A stretch of DNA of 64,000 bases from Enterobacter kobei (GTDB lineage Bacteria; Pseudomonadota; Gammaproteobacteria; Enterobacterales; Enterobacteriaceae): NCBI RefSeq assembly GCF_018323985.1, contig NZ_AP024590.1, positions 992,001 through 1,056,000 of the forward strand, given 5' to 3'. Position numbers and translations under genes: made by a program. The notes under the pieces were generated by a model. That model was given only the letters and a program-made list of their open reading frames with translations. It was not told the origin of the DNA and did no database searches. This document shows positions 1 to 9,935 of the stretch, piece by piece (within the stretch, counting starts at the first letter, position 1; each line of letters starts with the position of its first letter).

Positions 1-470
1 TGGCCGCCCCAGCACACCACCATATTCGGCGCTTCACCGACGTGCAGCGCACGGGCGTTACGCAGGATCGAAAACACCAGGTTGGTAATGTGGATGGAGC
101 TTTCCAGATCTAAATGCTGGTAACGACCTGCGCTGTGGATCTGTCCGTTAACGAACAAGATGTCGCGCAGCACGGCAAACAGGTTGGCCTGTAATGCGCG
201 AATGATGCGGCCATCCACAAACGCGTCTTCCGGGGGATTGATCAGCTCAAGCTTCACGCCGCGCTCGCGGCGCAGAACGTTAATATCGAAACTTTCAAAA
301 CGCGACAGCAGCTCTTTGCTGTTATCGGTCAGACTCCCTGAGTTAAGTACGGCAAGTGAACAGTTACGAAACAGCTGGTAAAGGTCGCTGCTGGCCGTGC
401 GTTTAAGCATATCGACTTCCAGCTGCGACAACATATCCATTGAGCCTAGCGGGCTAATATGTGTAATCAA
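1..470 (-). CDS. ppnN: Nucleotide 5'-monophosphate nucleosidase PpnN (YgdH), 5' part only
   Basis: N-terminal part of the pyrimidine/purine nucleotide nucleosidase of the LOG family, which splits nucleoside monophosphates into base and ribose 5-phosphate and is tuned by (p)ppGpp in E. coli. Reading leftwards, the protein starts [12 protein letters not shown] and runs to [10 protein letters not shown], where the window cuts it; both stretches match E. coli YgdH. The chosen start is TTG at 470-468, preceded by AGGAGCTCAC; the E. coli gene also uses TTG. About 156 of roughly 454 residues are present, so the catalytic PGGxGTxxE region is outside the window. Confidence 0.9.
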   Translation of the reverse strand, partial: MITHISPLGSMDMLSQLEVDMLKRTASSDLYQLFRNCSLAVLNSGSLTDNSKELLSRFESFDINVLRRERGVKLELINPPEDAFVDGRIIRALQANLFAVLRDILFVNGQIHSAGRYQHLDLESSIHITNLVFSILRNARALHVGEAPNMVVCWGG

Positions 471-585
471 GTGAGCTCCTTACGGGGCGAAAATCGCCGC
501 TCCCGGTGATTACAATAGCCCTGGCTTATGACGTTTAACAACCTCAGGCACCGAATGTGCGGCGCAAATGCAGAAAATTGTCGTT

Positions 586-1431
586 TTACTGCCGAACCAG
601 CCGTCCGGTGGAGGGCGTAAAGTCGCCGTTCGTGCGCCACGGGTTGATATCCAGCCCGCCGCGACGGGTATAGCGCGCGTACACGCTCAGGTATTCCGGC
701 TGACAGAAACGCTGCACATCGTTGAAAATGCGCTCGACGCACTGCTCATGAAACTCGTTGTGATGGCGGAATGAGACCAGATAGCGCAGCAGTTTTTCAC
801 GATCGATTTGCGGCCCGCGATACTGGATCTGCACCGATCCCCAGTCCGGCTGGTGGGTGATCAGGCAGTTGGATTTCAGCAGGTGGCTGACCAGGGTTTC
901 GTCGACAATCTGATCGCTGACGGCGTTTTGCAGGTAGTCGGCGCTGAAGTCGTAGTTATCGATCACGATATTCTGATCGTCAATGCAGATGCCGCTGAAA
1001 GAGGCGATGGGCTGACCTTCCAGTTCGTGAAGGGGATACAGCGCCACGCGCACGTCGCCCTGGGCACAGGCACTGAGATCGCGTTGCAGCGTGGCCTGCA
1101 CCTCATCCCAACGGGCAAAACGCGTCTGGTTAAAGCTGTTGAGATAGAGCTTAAAGCTCTTGGATTCCACCAGATTGACGCTGGCATAATCCAGCTCCAC
1201 CTGACCGACCGCCACCTGCGGCAGACCATTGCTGTTCAGCCATGACAGCTCATACAGCGTCCAGATATCGCCGCCGTGGAAGGGCAGATTATCAGCATGC
1301 AGGCCGAGCGGATCGCGGTTCAGGCTGCGCGGCACACCCTGCAACAGGCTGGCGTCGTAGGTATCGCGGTACGCGGTGGATTTACCGAGGGTCAGGCCAG
1401 CCAGCGCCTGGTGGTTATCATAAGAAGACAT
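586..1431 (-). CDS. queF: NADPH-dependent 7-cyano-7-deazaguanine reductase QueF
   Basis: Reduces preQ0 to preQ1 in queuosine biosynthesis, a cytosolic four-electron nitrile reduction. The 281 residues match the long (about 282-residue) YqcD-type QueF found in enterobacteria. The catalytic Cys189 lies in [16 protein letters not shown], with the Asp of the QPDWG stretch a few residues later, and the signature [13 protein letters not shown] is near residue 89. It is divergent from syd, 68 bp away. Two other genes of this pathway, queE and queD, lie in the window at about 24 kb. Confidence 0.97.
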   Translation of the reverse strand: MSSYDNHQALAGLTLGKSTAYRDTYDASLLQGVPRSLNRDPLGLHADNLPFHGGDIWTLYELSWLNSNGLPQVAVGQVELDYASVNLVESKSFKLYLNSFNQTRFARWDEVQATLQRDLSACAQGDVRVALYPLHELEGQPIASFSGICIDDQNIVIDNYDFSADYLQNAVSDQIVDETLVSHLLKSNCLITHQPDWGSVQIQYRGPQIDREKLLRYLVSFRHHNEFHEQCVERIFNDVQRFCQPEYLSVYARYTRRGGLDINPWRTNGDFTPSTGRLVRQ

Positions 1432-1499
1432 GTTTCATCGCCATTTTGCAGGTAAACTATCCGCCAAGTTTATCCTGGCTTTGGTTAAGAGAGAAATCG

Positions 1500-2045
1500 G
1501 TGCATACAGAAACGGCGCTCGCCCTGAAAGCATTTACCGCACGCTATTGCGATGCCTGGCATGAGACCCACAACAGCTGGCCGCAGAGCGAGGAACTGTA
1601 CGGGGTGCCATCCCCCTGCATTATTTCTACCACCCAGGACAGCGTATTCTGGCAGCCGCAACCCTTCGATGCGGAACCCAATGTAAACGCGGTTGAACGG
1701 GCTTTAGATATTGTGATACAACCCGCGCTGCACGCGTTTTATGCCACCCAGTTTGCCGGCGATATGCCTGCGCGTTTTGGCGCACAGGAGCTGACGCTGC
1801 TGCAAACCTGGAGCCCGGACGATTTTCGCCGCGTGCAGGAAAATCTGATCGGCCATCTGGTGACACAGAAGCGCCTTAAGATTTCACCCATGCTGTTTAT
1901 CGCCACGCTCGACAGCGAACTGGATGTCATCGCCGTTTGCAACCTGACCGGACAGGTGGTTGTCGATACCATCGGCACCGCAAAACGCACGGTACTTGCC
2001 CCGTCAGTTGCGGAATTCCTCAATCAGCTTGAGCCAGTTCTGTAA
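1500..2045 (+). CDS. syd: SecY-interacting protein Syd
   Basis: Peripheral inner-membrane protein that binds SecY and is thought to police faulty SecY complexes. It is 181 residues from a GTG start at 1500, exactly the E. coli length. Conserved blocks include [34 protein letters not shown] and a C-terminal EFLNQL. An in-frame reading exists upstream but overlaps queF; the GTG preceded by AAGAGAG is preferred because it restores the family length. The csrB RNA gene follows, the same order as in E. coli. Confidence 0.93.
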   Translation: MHTETALALKAFTARYCDAWHETHNSWPQSEELYGVPSPCIISTTQDSVFWQPQPFDAEPNVNAVERALDIVIQPALHAFYATQFAGDMPARFGAQELTLLQTWSPDDFRRVQENLIGHLVTQKRLKISPMLFIATLDSELDVIAVCNLTGQVVVDTIGTAKRTVLAPSVAEFLNQLEPVL

Positions 2046-2064
2046 TCCACATTACTATCCATTT

Positions 2065-2082
2065 TGTGAGAGATCTCTTACA
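2065..2082. promoter_or_regulatory. UvrY (GacA-type) binding site upstream of csrB
   Basis: The palindrome TGTGAGAGATCTCTTACA fits the GacA/UvrY box TGTAAG-N6-CTTACA with one mismatch. A second half-site, TGTAAG, begins at 2088. It lies about 140 bp before the proposed csrB 5' end, the usual distance for the upstream activating site of csrB. BarA, the sensor kinase of UvrY, is encoded at 9930-12704 in this window. Confidence 0.8.
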
Positions 2083-2223
2083 AGCCCTGTAAGAGATCGC
2101 CAGGATTTACTTAACGCTCCGCCCCCGCAATATTCACTTTAAATAATAATAATCAGTTAGTTAACTGCATAAAGTGACGCTTTCGGCTAATGCTATTCTG
2201 ATTAAGTTCTTACGCACCTCCTT

Positions 2224-2642
2224 GTAGGACAGGGGGAAAAAGCAGATTCTTATACCCGTTGAACAGGAGTTCACATTGCGAAGTGGATACCAGGATGGTG
2301 TAGCTTCGCAGCAGGAACACCAGGACGGTGCTGCAAGGAAAGGCTTCCGGATGAAGCAAAGTGGATAACGCAGGACGCGTTAAAGGACACCTCCAGGATG
2401 GAGAATGTGAGCCGGTCAGGATGTCCGGTGGACCAGGATGTTCAGGGAAGGGCGTTACGGATAACGCAGATCGTATCGGGACGATGCGAGCAGGATGCAG
2501 CAGTTTAAGGATGAATGGTTTACGGATGAACAGGTCAGGAGACCGCAGGAAAAGTTGTCACGGATGAGCAGGGAGCAACAAAAGTAGCTGGAATGCTGCG
2601 AAACGAACCGGGAGCACTGTTTTTACAGTGCTCCCTTTTTTT
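2224..2642 (+). ncRNA. csrB: CsrB small RNA, antagonist of CsrA
   Basis: Regulatory RNA that sequesters the translational regulator CsrA. It lies between syd and yqcC as in E. coli. By hand count there are roughly 28 GGA triplets, most as AGGA or CAGGA(T/C), the CsrA-binding signature spread over many small hairpins. The last 100 bases, from AAAAGTTGTCA to the terminator, closely match the E. coli RNA, while the 5' half has diverged. The 5' end is set by similarity of GTAGGACAGGGG to the E. coli start and may be off by several bases. The length of about 420 nt is a little longer than the E. coli RNA. Confidence 0.93.
2610..2642 (+). terminator. Intrinsic terminator of csrB
   Basis: GGGAGCACTGT and ACAGTGCTCCC form a perfect 11-bp stem around TTTT and are followed by a run of nine or more T. 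The sequence matches the E. coli csrB terminator. Confidence 0.95.
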
Positions 2643-2699
2643 GTTCAGGCCCGACTAATGCTATCCTGCGCGCCAGTTTTATTTTCAGTCGAGGTTGAT

Positions 2700-3029
2700 A
2701 TGACTACCCATCATCACGTGCGCCAGCAACTGTTCAGCCTGGAAACCCTGTTAAACGAGCAGGGGATCTGGCAGTCCAGCGCCCCGGCCACCAGCGCTTT
2801 TGAAAGTACCGAACCCTTTTGTCTGGATACCATGGAGCCGTTTGAGTGGCTGCAATGGGTGCTGATCCCGCGCCTGCATGCCCTGTTAGACAGCGGTCAG
2901 CCGTTGCCGGAGACCTTTGCCATCGCCCCTTATTATGAAGTCGCCCTGGATGCTGGCCATCCGGCCCGCGAGCTGGTGCTGGTGCAGTTACAGCAGCTTG
3001 ATGCGCTCTTTGGCAGCGATAACACCTGA
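2700..3029 (+). CDS. yqcC: YqcC family protein, function unknown
   Basis: Small conserved cytosolic protein (109 residues, same as E. coli) of the YqcC/DUF446 family. Key blocks are DTMEPFEWLQWVLIPR and IAPYYEVA. The start is ATG at 2700 with GAGG six bases upstream; the longer in-frame reading would overlap the csrB terminator. It overlaps truC by one base (TGATG), so the two are translationally coupled. A role in truC biology is only inferred from this conserved pairing. Confidence 0.92.
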   Translation: MTTHHHVRQQLFSLETLLNEQGIWQSSAPATSAFESTEPFCLDTMEPFEWLQWVLIPRLHALLDSGQPLPETFAIAPYYEVALDAGHPARELVLVQLQQLDALFGSDNT

Positions 3030-3811
3030 TGCTGGAGATCATCTATCAGGACGAATGGCTGTTGGCGGTGAACAAACCGTCCGGCTGGCTGGTGCACCGT
3101 AGCTGGCTCGATCGCGATGAAAAAGTGGTGGTGATGCAAACCGTGCGTGACCAGATTGGTCAGCACGTGTTTACCGCCCATCGCCTCGATCGGCCCACTT
3201 CCGGCGTGCTGCTAATGGGATTGTCCAGCGAGGCTGGACGCCTGCTGTCTCAGCAGTTTGAACAGCACCAGATGCAAAAACGCTACCACGCCATCGTGCG
3301 CGGCTGGCTGATGGATGAGGCCGAACTGGATTATCCGCTGGTGGAAGAACTGGATAAAATCGCCGACAAGTTTGCCCGCGATGACAAAGGCCCCCAGCCC
3401 GCGGTGACGCATTATCGCGGGCTTGCCACAGCCGAGATGCCCGTTGCCACCGGCAAATACCCGACCACCCGCTACGGGTTAGTCGAGCTTTTACCCAAAA
3501 CCGGGCGCAAGCACCAGCTACGCCGCCACCTTTCGCATCTGCGCCATCCGATTATCGGCGACAGCAAACACGGCGATTTAAAGCAAAACCGCAGTGCCGC
3601 CGAGCACTTCGGCTGCCAGCGTTTGATGCTGCATGCCAGCGAGCTGTCGCTCACCCATCCCTTCACCGGTGAACCGCTCGTGCTGCGTGCCGGGCTGGAC
3701 GAGGTGTGGATGCGGGCGTTGTCGCACTTTGGCTGGCGCGGGCTTCTCCCTTTAAATGAAAGGGTTGAGTTTGCCGCATACAGCGGTCAGGATGATGAGA
3801 GTCAAGTCTGA
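3029..3811 (+). CDS. truC: tRNA pseudouridine(65) synthase TruC
   Basis: Forms pseudouridine at position 65 of tRNA. It is a RluA-family synthase; the catalytic aspartate is in HRLDRPTSG at about residue 54. A second family motif, [15 protein letters not shown], is present in the C-terminal half. Length is 260 residues, as in E. coli. The start overlaps the yqcC stop codon by one base, and yqcA follows 16 bp downstream, so the three genes probably form one transcript. Confidence 0.96.
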   Translation: MLEIIYQDEWLLAVNKPSGWLVHRSWLDRDEKVVVMQTVRDQIGQHVFTAHRLDRPTSGVLLMGLSSEAGRLLSQQFEQHQMQKRYHAIVRGWLMDEAELDYPLVEELDKIADKFARDDKGPQPAVTHYRGLATAEMPVATGKYPTTRYGLVELLPKTGRKHQLRRHLSHLRHPIIGDSKHGDLKQNRSAAEHFGCQRLMLHASELSLTHPFTGEPLVLRAGLDEVWMRALSHFGWRGLLPLNERVEFAAYSGQDDESQV

Positions 3812-3827
3812 GCAAGGAGTGGATAGC

Positions 3828-4277
3828 ATGGCAGAAGTAGGCATATTTGTCGGCACAACGTATGGCAACGCCCTGCTGGTGGCGGAAGAAGCAGAAGCGA
3901 TCCTGAATGGCCTGGGGCATAAATCTACGGTCTATGAAGACGCAGTGCTCGCCGACTGGCAGCGCTACCAGGATAAAATCATTCTGGTGATCACCTCCAC
4001 CACCGGACAGGGAGATTTTCCGGACAGCATCGCCCCATTATTCCATGCGGTGAAAGATCAGATCGGCGTGCAGCCTGAATTACGCTACGGCGTAATCGCC
4101 CTCGGCGACAGCACCTATACGCACTTTTGCGGTGCGGGTAAAACCTTTGATGCCCTGTTACAGGAGCAAAATGCGCGCAGGCTGGGCGAGGTATTACTGA
4201 TCGACGCCAGCGAAGATCCAGAGCCGGAATCCGTCTCTAACCCGTGGGTTGAACACTGGGCCACCTTACTTAACTAA
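3828..4277 (+). CDS. yqcA: Flavodoxin YqcA
   Basis: FMN-binding electron carrier of the MioC/short flavodoxin type, 149 residues as in E. coli. The FMN phosphate loop is seen as [15 protein letters not shown] near residue 6, and the second FMN region as [11 protein letters not shown] and [16 protein letters not shown] at 3828 is chosen: it follows AAGGAGTGGATAGC and gives the family length, while the longer reading overlaps truC. Redox partners are not known from sequence. Confidence 0.94.
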   Translation: MAEVGIFVGTTYGNALLVAEEAEAILNGLGHKSTVYEDAVLADWQRYQDKIILVITSTTGQGDFPDSIAPLFHAVKDQIGVQPELRYGVIALGDSTYTHFCGAGKTFDALLQEQNARRLGEVLLIDASEDPEPESVSNPWVEHWATLLN

Positions 4278-4626
4278 CCTGAAACGGACTGCTCTCCTGC
4301 CCGAAGGACGGCAGTCCATTTATCTTCTCTGCTCTACTTTTTACCTCATCATTATTTCCCCCGATTTTCATTTCCGTGAAGTACTCCCCATAGCCCTGGG
4401 CTTTTGCCTCAAACCTTCACCCCGCGCTTACGCAATGTTGTGGGGTTGCACAGTGAGAGTTCGCAGCCCGCTTTTTATACTTTTTGAGCCAGATACAAAT
4501 GCAGCCTGCGGGGGAAAGCGACCTGACAGATGTGCTGCAAAAAACACAACAGCATGATCCTGGAACACCCTACAACTGTCCCGCCAGGATACGTGCAACG
4601 AACATCTACGCTTCGGGAGTACAACC
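4278..4626 (+). promoter_or_regulatory. Leader and promoter region of the gud operon
   Basis: A 349-bp stretch without a convincing gene. A weak stem GGACTGC/GCAGTCC near 4286-4317 may end yqcA transcription. TATACT at 4476-4481 is the best -10 candidate for gudP; no good -35 sits 17 bp upstream, which fits an activator-dependent promoter. In E. coli the gud genes are activated by CdaR, but I could not assign a CdaR site by eye. Confidence 0.4.
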
Positions 4627-5982
4627 ATGAGTTCATTAAGCCACGCGGCGAGCAGTGCGGAAAAGCGCACCAACGCCCGTTACTGGATAGTGGTGATGCT
4701 GTTTATCGTCACCTCCTTCAACTACGGTGACCGCGCCACGCTGTCTATCGCCGGTTCGGAAATGGCCAAAGATATTGGGCTTGATCCTATCGGTATGGGT
4801 TATGTTTTCTCCGCATTTTCATGGGCCTATGTCATTGGCCAAATCCCTGGTGGCTGGCTGCTTGACCGTTTTGGTTCCAAACGCGTCTATTTCTGGTCCA
4901 TTTTTATCTGGTCCGCCTTCACGCTGTTACAGGGCTTCGTCGATATTTTCAGTGGTTTCGGCATCATCGTGGCGCTCTTTACCCTGCGTTTCCTGGTCGG
5001 GCTTGCTGAAGCACCGTCATTCCCCGGCAACAGCCGTATCGTCGCGGCCTGGTTCCCGGCACAGGAGAGGGGCACCGCCGTCGCCATTTTTAACTCCGCA
5101 CAGTATTTTGCCACGGTGATCTTCGCGCCGATCATGGGCTGGTTAACCCACGAAGTGGGCTGGTCGCACGTGTTCTTCTTTATGGGCGGTCTGGGGATTG
5201 TGATCAGCTTCATCTGGCTGAAGGTGATCCATGAACCTAATGAACATCCTGGCGTAAACAAAAAAGAGCTGGAGTACATCGCCGCAGGCGGCGGGTTGAT
5301 CAACATGGATCAGAAAGGCCCCAAAGTGCATGTGCCACTGCGTCAAAAATGGGGGCAGATCAAACAGCTGATTGGCTCGCGCATGATGCTCGGCATCTAT
5401 CTGGGACAGTACTGCATTAATGCCCTGACTTACTTCTTTATCACCTGGTTCCCGGTCTATCTGGTGCAGGCGCGCGGCATGTCGATCCTGAAAGCGGGCT
5501 TTGTCGCCTCAGTACCTGCAATCTGCGGTTTCATCGGCGGCGTGCTGGGCGGGGTGATTTCTGACTGGCTGATGCGGCGCACCGGATCGCTGAATATCGC
5601 CCGTAAAACCCCCATCGTGCTCGGCATGATGCTGTCGATGGTGATGGTGTTCTGTAACTACGTCGATACGGAATGGATGATCATCGGCTTTATGGCGATG
5701 GCGTTCTTCGGTAAAGGCATCGGTGCGCTGGGCTGGGCAGTCATGGCGGACACTGCGCCTAAAGAGATCAGCGGCCTGTCCGGCGGGCTGTTCAATATGT
5801 TCGGCAATGTCTCCGGCATCGTGACGCCAATCGCCATCGGCTATATCGTCGGCACTACCGGCTCCTTTAACGGTGCGCTGATTTATGTCGGTATCCATGC
5901 GCTGGTGGCGGTACTGAGCTATCTGGTGCTTGTCGGTGACATCAAGCGTGTCGAACTGAAACCCGTGACAGGACGAGAATGA
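4627..5982 (+). CDS. gudP: D-glucarate/galactarate MFS permease GudP
   Basis: Inner-membrane proton symporter of the anion:cation symporter branch of the MFS, importing glucarate or galactarate. It has 451 residues and 12 predicted membrane segments. The family signature [12 protein letters not shown] is at the end of helix 1, and [10 protein letters not shown] lies in the loop between helices 2 and 3. It overlaps gudX by four bases (ATGA), and gudD follows, so transport and dehydration are encoded together. Confidence 0.95.
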   Translation: MSSLSHAASSAEKRTNARYWIVVMLFIVTSFNYGDRATLSIAGSEMAKDIGLDPIGMGYVFSAFSWAYVIGQIPGGWLLDRFGSKRVYFWSIFIWSAFTLLQGFVDIFSGFGIIVALFTLRFLVGLAEAPSFPGNSRIVAAWFPAQERGTAVAIFNSAQYFATVIFAPIMGWLTHEVGWSHVFFFMGGLGIVISFIWLKVIHEPNEHPGVNKKELEYIAAGGGLINMDQKGPKVHVPLRQKWGQIKQLIGSRMMLGIYLGQYCINALTYFFITWFPVYLVQARGMSILKAGFVASVPAICGFIGGVLGGVISDWLMRRTGSLNIARKTPIVLGMMLSMVMVFCNYVDTEWMIIGFMAMAFFGKGIGALGWAVMADTAPKEISGLSGGLFNMFGNVSGIVTPIAIGYIVGTTGSFNGALIYVGIHALVAVLSYLVLVGDIKRVELKPVTGRE

Positions 5983-7322
5983 TGAATACGCAAGCCAGCC
6001 CGCGGGTCGCCAGTATGCGCGTCATCCCGGTCGCCGGGCACGACAGTATGCTGATGAATATCGGCGGCGCGCATAACGCTTATTTTACCCGCAACATTGT
6101 GGTACTGACCGATAACGCCGGAAATACCGGCGTCGGTGAAGCGCCGGGCGGGGAGACGATTTACCAGACGCTGATGGATGCCATCCCGCAGGTCGTGGGT
6201 CAGGAAGTCGCCCGTCTCAACAAGGTCGTTCAGCAGGTACACAAAGGCAATCAGGCCGCGGATTTCGACACCTTCGGCAAAGGCGCGTGGACGTTTGAGC
6301 TGCGCGTCAATGCCGTCGCCGCGCTGGAAGCGGCGCTGCTGGATCTGCTGGGCAAAGCGCTGAACGTGCCGGTGTGTGAGCTGCTCGGCCCCGGAAAACA
6401 GCGCGATGCGGTAACCGTCCTCGGCTATCTGTTTTACGTCGGCGACCGCACGCAAACGCCGCTGCCGTACCTTGATGCCACGCCGGGCAATCACGACTGG
6501 TATCACCTGCGTCATCAGCAGGCGATGACCAGCGAGGCGGTGGTGACGCTGGCGCAGGCCGCCCAGGATCGCTACGGTTTTAAAGACTTCAAACTGAAAG
6601 GCGGCGTGCTGCCCGGCGAGCAGGAGATCGAAACCGCACGCGCGCTCAAGAAAGGTTTTCCGGATGCGCGTATTACCGTGGATCCCAATGGCGCCTGGCT
6701 GCTCGATGAGGCTATCCGCCTGTGTAAGGGACTGAACGATGTGCTGACCTACGCGGAAGATCCGTGCGGGGCGGAGCAGGGCTTTTCCGGGCGTGAAGTG
6801 ATGGCGGAATTCCGCCGCGCCACTGGCCTGCCGGTGGCGACCAATATGATCGCCACCAACTGGCGGGAAATGGGCCACGCCGTCATGCTCAATGCGGTCG
6901 ACATTCCGCTGGCGGACCCGCATTTCTGGACGCTGTCCGGGGCGGTGCGCGTGGCGCAGTTGTGCGATGACTGGGGGCTGACCTGGGGTTGTCATTCCAA
7001 CAACCATTTTGATATTTCGCTGGCGATGTTTACCCATGTCGGCGCGGCCGCGCCGGGTACGCCAACGGCTATCGACACCCACTGGATCTGGCAGGAGGGC
7101 GATGCCCGTCTGACGAAACAGCCGCTGGAAATTAAAGAAGGCAAAATTGCCGTCCCTGATGCGCCGGGACTGGGCGTGGACATTGACTGGGGCCAGATTG
7201 AGAAGGCCCATGCGCTCTACAAAACCTTGCCGGGCGGCGCGCGTAATGACGCCGGTCCCATGCAGTACCTCATCCCGGGCTGGACGTTTGATCGCAAACG
7301 CCCCGTCTTCGGACGCCATTGA
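5979..7322 (+). CDS. gudX: Glucarate dehydratase-related protein GudX
   Basis: Enolase-superfamily paralog of glucarate dehydratase, 447 residues. In E. coli GudX has poor activity on glucarate and is thought to act with GudD. The superfamily residues are still visible: the KLKGG lysine pair, metal ligands in DPNGAW and [15 protein letters not shown], and the histidine in CHSNNHFD (SHSNNH in GudD). Thus no obvious catalytic residue is missing. A second ATG at 5982 is an equally possible start. The protein is strongly similar to the adjacent gudD product, which points to an old tandem duplication. Confidence 0.94.
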   Translation: MMNTQASPRVASMRVIPVAGHDSMLMNIGGAHNAYFTRNIVVLTDNAGNTGVGEAPGGETIYQTLMDAIPQVVGQEVARLNKVVQQVHKGNQAADFDTFGKGAWTFELRVNAVAALEAALLDLLGKALNVPVCELLGPGKQRDAVTVLGYLFYVGDRTQTPLPYLDATPGNHDWYHLRHQQAMTSEAVVTLAQAAQDRYGFKDFKLKGGVLPGEQEIETARALKKGFPDARITVDPNGAWLLDEAIRLCKGLNDVLTYAEDPCGAEQGFSGREVMAEFRRATGLPVATNMIATNWREMGHAVMLNAVDIPLADPHFWTLSGAVRVAQLCDDWGLTWGCHSNNHFDISLAMFTHVGAAAPGTPTAIDTHWIWQEGDARLTKQPLEIKEGKIAVPDAPGLGVDIDWGQIEKAHALYKTLPGGARNDAGPMQYLIPGWTFDRKRPVFGRH

Positions 7323-7343
7323 ACAGAGTAAAAGGATGACAGA

Positions 7344-8678
7344 ATGAGCACGACTACCCCCGTTGTTACTTCCATGCAGGTGATCCCGGTTGCCGGTTAC
7401 GACAGTATGCTGATGAACCTGAGTGGTGCCCATGCGCCTTTCTTCACCCGCAACATTGTGATCATCAAAGATAACGCCGGACAGACCGGTGTGGGTGAAA
7501 TTCCCGGCGGCGAAAAGATCCGCACTACGCTGGAAGACGCCGCCGCGCTGGTGGTGGGTAAAACCGTCGGCGAATACAAAAATATCCTCACTGCCGTGCG
7601 CCAGACCTTTGCGGATCGCGATGCCGGTGGCCGTGGGCTGCAAACGTTTGATCTGCGCACCACCATCCACGTGGTAACCGGTATTGAAGCCGCGATGCTG
7701 GATCTGCTCGGCAAACACCTCGGCGTTAACGTGGCGACCCTGCTGGGTGACGGGCAACAGCGTAGCGAAGTCGAAATGCTCGGCTACCTGTTCTTTGTTG
7801 GTGACCGTAAACGTACGCCGCTGCCGTACCAGAGTCAGCCGGATGATAAATGTGACTGGTATCGCGTGCGTCACGAAGAGGCCATGACGCCGGATGCCGT
7901 CGTACGTCTGGCGGAAGCAGCCTATGAAAAATACGGTTTCAACGATTTCAAACTGAAGGGCGGCGTGCTGGCTGGCTTCGAAGAGGCTGAGGCGATTGTC
8001 GCGCTGGCAAAACGTTTCCCGCAGGCACGCGTCACTCTCGATCCGAACGGGGCCTGGTCGCTGGATGAAGCCATTGCCATCGGTAAAGAACTGCGCGGCG
8101 TACTGGCTTACGCCGAAGATCCGTGCGGCGCGGAGCAGGGTTTCTCCGGGCGTGAAATCATGGCGGAATTCCGCCGCGCGACCGGCCTGCCGACCGCCAC
8201 CAATATGATCGCCACCGACTGGCGTCAGATGGGACATACGCTGTCATTACAGTCGGTGGACATTCCACTGGCGGATCCGCACTTCTGGACCATGCAGGGC
8301 TCGGTGCGGGTGGCGCAAATGTGTCATGAATTTGGCCTGACCTGGGGCTCACACTCCAATAACCACTTCGACGTATCGCTGGCGATGTTTACCCACGTTG
8401 CGGCGGCAGCACCGGGCAAAATTACCGCCATTGATACACACTGGATCTGGCAGGAAGGCAATCAGCGCATCACCAAAGCGCCGTTCGAAATTAAAGGCGG
8501 CATGGTGCAGGTCCCCAACACGCCGGGGCTGGGCGTCGAACTGGATATGGACCAGGTGATGAAGGCGCACGAGCTGTATCAGAAACACGGCCTGGGCGCG
8601 CGCGACGATGCCATGGGCATGCAGTACCTGATCCCCAACTGGACGTTTGATAATAAACGCCCGTGCATGGTGCGTTAA
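7344..8678 (+). CDS. gudD: Glucarate dehydratase GudD
   Basis: Mg-dependent dehydratase converting D-glucarate (and L-idarate) to 5-keto-4-deoxyglucarate. It has 444 residues, close to the E. coli 446. Catalytic features of the mandelate racemase/glucarate dehydratase group are present: KLKGG (base lysine), metal ligands in DPNGAW and [10 protein letters not shown], and the base histidine in SHSNNHFD. The start ATG follows AAAGGATGACAGA. It is third in the gud operon, 21 bp after gudX. Confidence 0.96.
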   Translation: MSTTTPVVTSMQVIPVAGYDSMLMNLSGAHAPFFTRNIVIIKDNAGQTGVGEIPGGEKIRTTLEDAAALVVGKTVGEYKNILTAVRQTFADRDAGGRGLQTFDLRTTIHVVTGIEAAMLDLLGKHLGVNVATLLGDGQQRSEVEMLGYLFFVGDRKRTPLPYQSQPDDKCDWYRVRHEEAMTPDAVVRLAEAAYEKYGFNDFKLKGGVLAGFEEAEAIVALAKRFPQARVTLDPNGAWSLDEAIAIGKELRGVLAYAEDPCGAEQGFSGREIMAEFRRATGLPTATNMIATDWRQMGHTLSLQSVDIPLADPHFWTMQGSVRVAQMCHEFGLTWGSHSNNHFDVSLAMFTHVAAAAPGKITAIDTHWIWQEGNQRITKAPFEIKGGMVQVPNTPGLGVELDMDQVMKAHELYQKHGLGARDDAMGMQYLIPNWTFDNKRPCMVR

Positions 8679-8687
8679 AGAAATCCC

Positions 8688-8709
8688 GCCGGTTCTTGCG
8701 GGAACCGGC
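8688..8709 (+). terminator. Stem-loop between gudD and the glycerate kinase gene
   Basis: GCCGGTTC and GAACCGGC form an 8-bp stem with a short loop just after gudD. There is no T run, so it is more likely an mRNA-stabilising or attenuating hairpin than a full terminator. Confidence 0.5.
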
Positions 8710-8767
8710 ATCTTCCCGGCTCATTCGGGCGGATAATACTGGCAGTCAACATACCTAAGGACAGCAT

Positions 8768-9907
8768 ATGAAAATTGTGATCGCACCGGACTCATACAAG
8801 GAAAGCCTGAGTGCCCTCGATGTCGCTACCGCCATTGAGCGCGGTTTTAAAGAGATTTTCCCGGACGCGGAGTACGTCAAACTGCCGGTGGCGGATGGCG
8901 GCGAAGGGACGGTAGAAGCGATGGTGGCTGCCACCCACGGCAGGATAGTGAACGTCAACGTTACCGGCCCACTTGGCGAACCAGTAGCGGGCTTTTACGG
9001 TATTTCCGGCGATGAACAGAGCGCTTTTATTGAAATGGCCGCCGCCAGCGGGCTGGAGCTGGTACCCGCGGCACAACGCGACCCATTAATTACAACATCC
9101 TGGGGCACCGGCGAGCTGATCCGTCACGCCCTCGATGCGGGCGTGAAACACATTATTATCGGGCTTGGCGGCAGCGCCACGAATGACGGCGGTGCCGGAA
9201 TGGTGCAGGCGCTGGGCGCGACGCTGTTAAATGCACAGGGTAACGCGCTGGGGCACGGCGGCGGCGAACTGGCATCGCTGGCGCGGATCGACGTCAGTAA
9301 ACTGGACCCGCGCCTGAAAACCTGCCGTATTGAAGTGGCCTGTGACGTGACCAATCCGCTCACCGGCGAGCAGGGCGCGTCGGCGATTTTCGGACCGCAG
9401 AAAGGTGCAACAGGCGAGACGATCGCCCTTCTCGACAATGCGCTGCATCACTATGCGCGCATCATTCAGCGCGATCTGGATGTGGACGTGCTGACGCTGG
9501 CAGGTGGTGGTGCGGCGGGCGGAATGGGGGCCGGGCTGTATGCCTTTTGCGGCGCAGAGCTACGTCGCGGCATTGAGATCGTTACCGATGCGCTGCATCT
9601 GGCTGAGCACGTTGCCGATGCCGATCTGGTGATCACCGGTGAAGGGCGTATCGACAGCCAGACCGTGCACGGCAAAGTGCCGGTCGGCGTGGCAAAAGTC
9701 GCGAAAGGGTACAACAAACCGGTCATTGGCATTGCCGGTAGCCTGACGGCAGACGTGGGGATCGTGCATGAGCACGGTCTGGACGCGGTATTCAGCGTCA
9801 TCTACTCCATCTGTTCGCTGGACGATGCGCTGAAAAATGCCGGTGACAACGTCCGCATGACCGCGCGCAACGTCGCGGCGGTGTTAAAAGCCGGGCAAAA
9901 CTTATAA
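8768..9907 (+). CDS. garK: Glycerate 2-kinase (GarK/GlxK family)
   Basis: Phosphorylates D-glycerate to 2-phosphoglycerate, the last step of the glucarate/galactarate route. It has 379 residues (E. coli GarK 381), with family blocks IAPDSYKESLSA at the N-terminus, LGGSATNDGGAG, FGPQKGA, GGGAAGGMGAGL and ITGEGRIDSQT. In E. coli garK is in the distant garPLRK operon; here it sits directly after gudD, so uptake, dehydration and the final kinase are together. Its 2-phosphoglycerate product feeds enolase, encoded at 19.2 kb. Confidence 0.93.
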   Translation: MKIVIAPDSYKESLSALDVATAIERGFKEIFPDAEYVKLPVADGGEGTVEAMVAATHGRIVNVNVTGPLGEPVAGFYGISGDEQSAFIEMAAASGLELVPAAQRDPLITTSWGTGELIRHALDAGVKHIIIGLGGSATNDGGAGMVQALGATLLNAQGNALGHGGGELASLARIDVSKLDPRLKTCRIEVACDVTNPLTGEQGASAIFGPQKGATGETIALLDNALHHYARIIQRDLDVDVLTLAGGGAAGGMGAGLYAFCGAELRRGIEIVTDALHLAEHVADADLVITGEGRIDSQTVHGKVPVGVAKVAKGYNKPVIGIAGSLTADVGIVHEHGLDAVFSVIYSICSLDDALKNAGDNVRMTARNVAAVLKAGQNL

Positions 9908-9912
9908 TCACA

Positions 9913-9935
9913 GGGTGAGGGTATTTCCCTCACCC
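9913..9935. terminator. Convergent stem-loop between garK and barA
   Basis: GGGTGAGGG and CCCTCACCC form a perfect 9-bp stem around a five-base loop. It starts a few bases after the garK stop and overlaps the barA stop codon, so it can serve both strands. Confidence 0.7.

Noticed and set aside
2361..2567. A 68-codon frame in the syd-yqcC gap
   Set aside because: It lies entirely within the CsrB RNA; the GGA repeats give it an artificial Gly/Arg-rich protein.
5919..8237. A 772-codon open frame on the minus strand across gudX and gudD
   Set aside because: It is the antisense shadow of two GC-rich paralogous genes in good codon register. It matches no known family and overlaps clear enzymes on the other strand.
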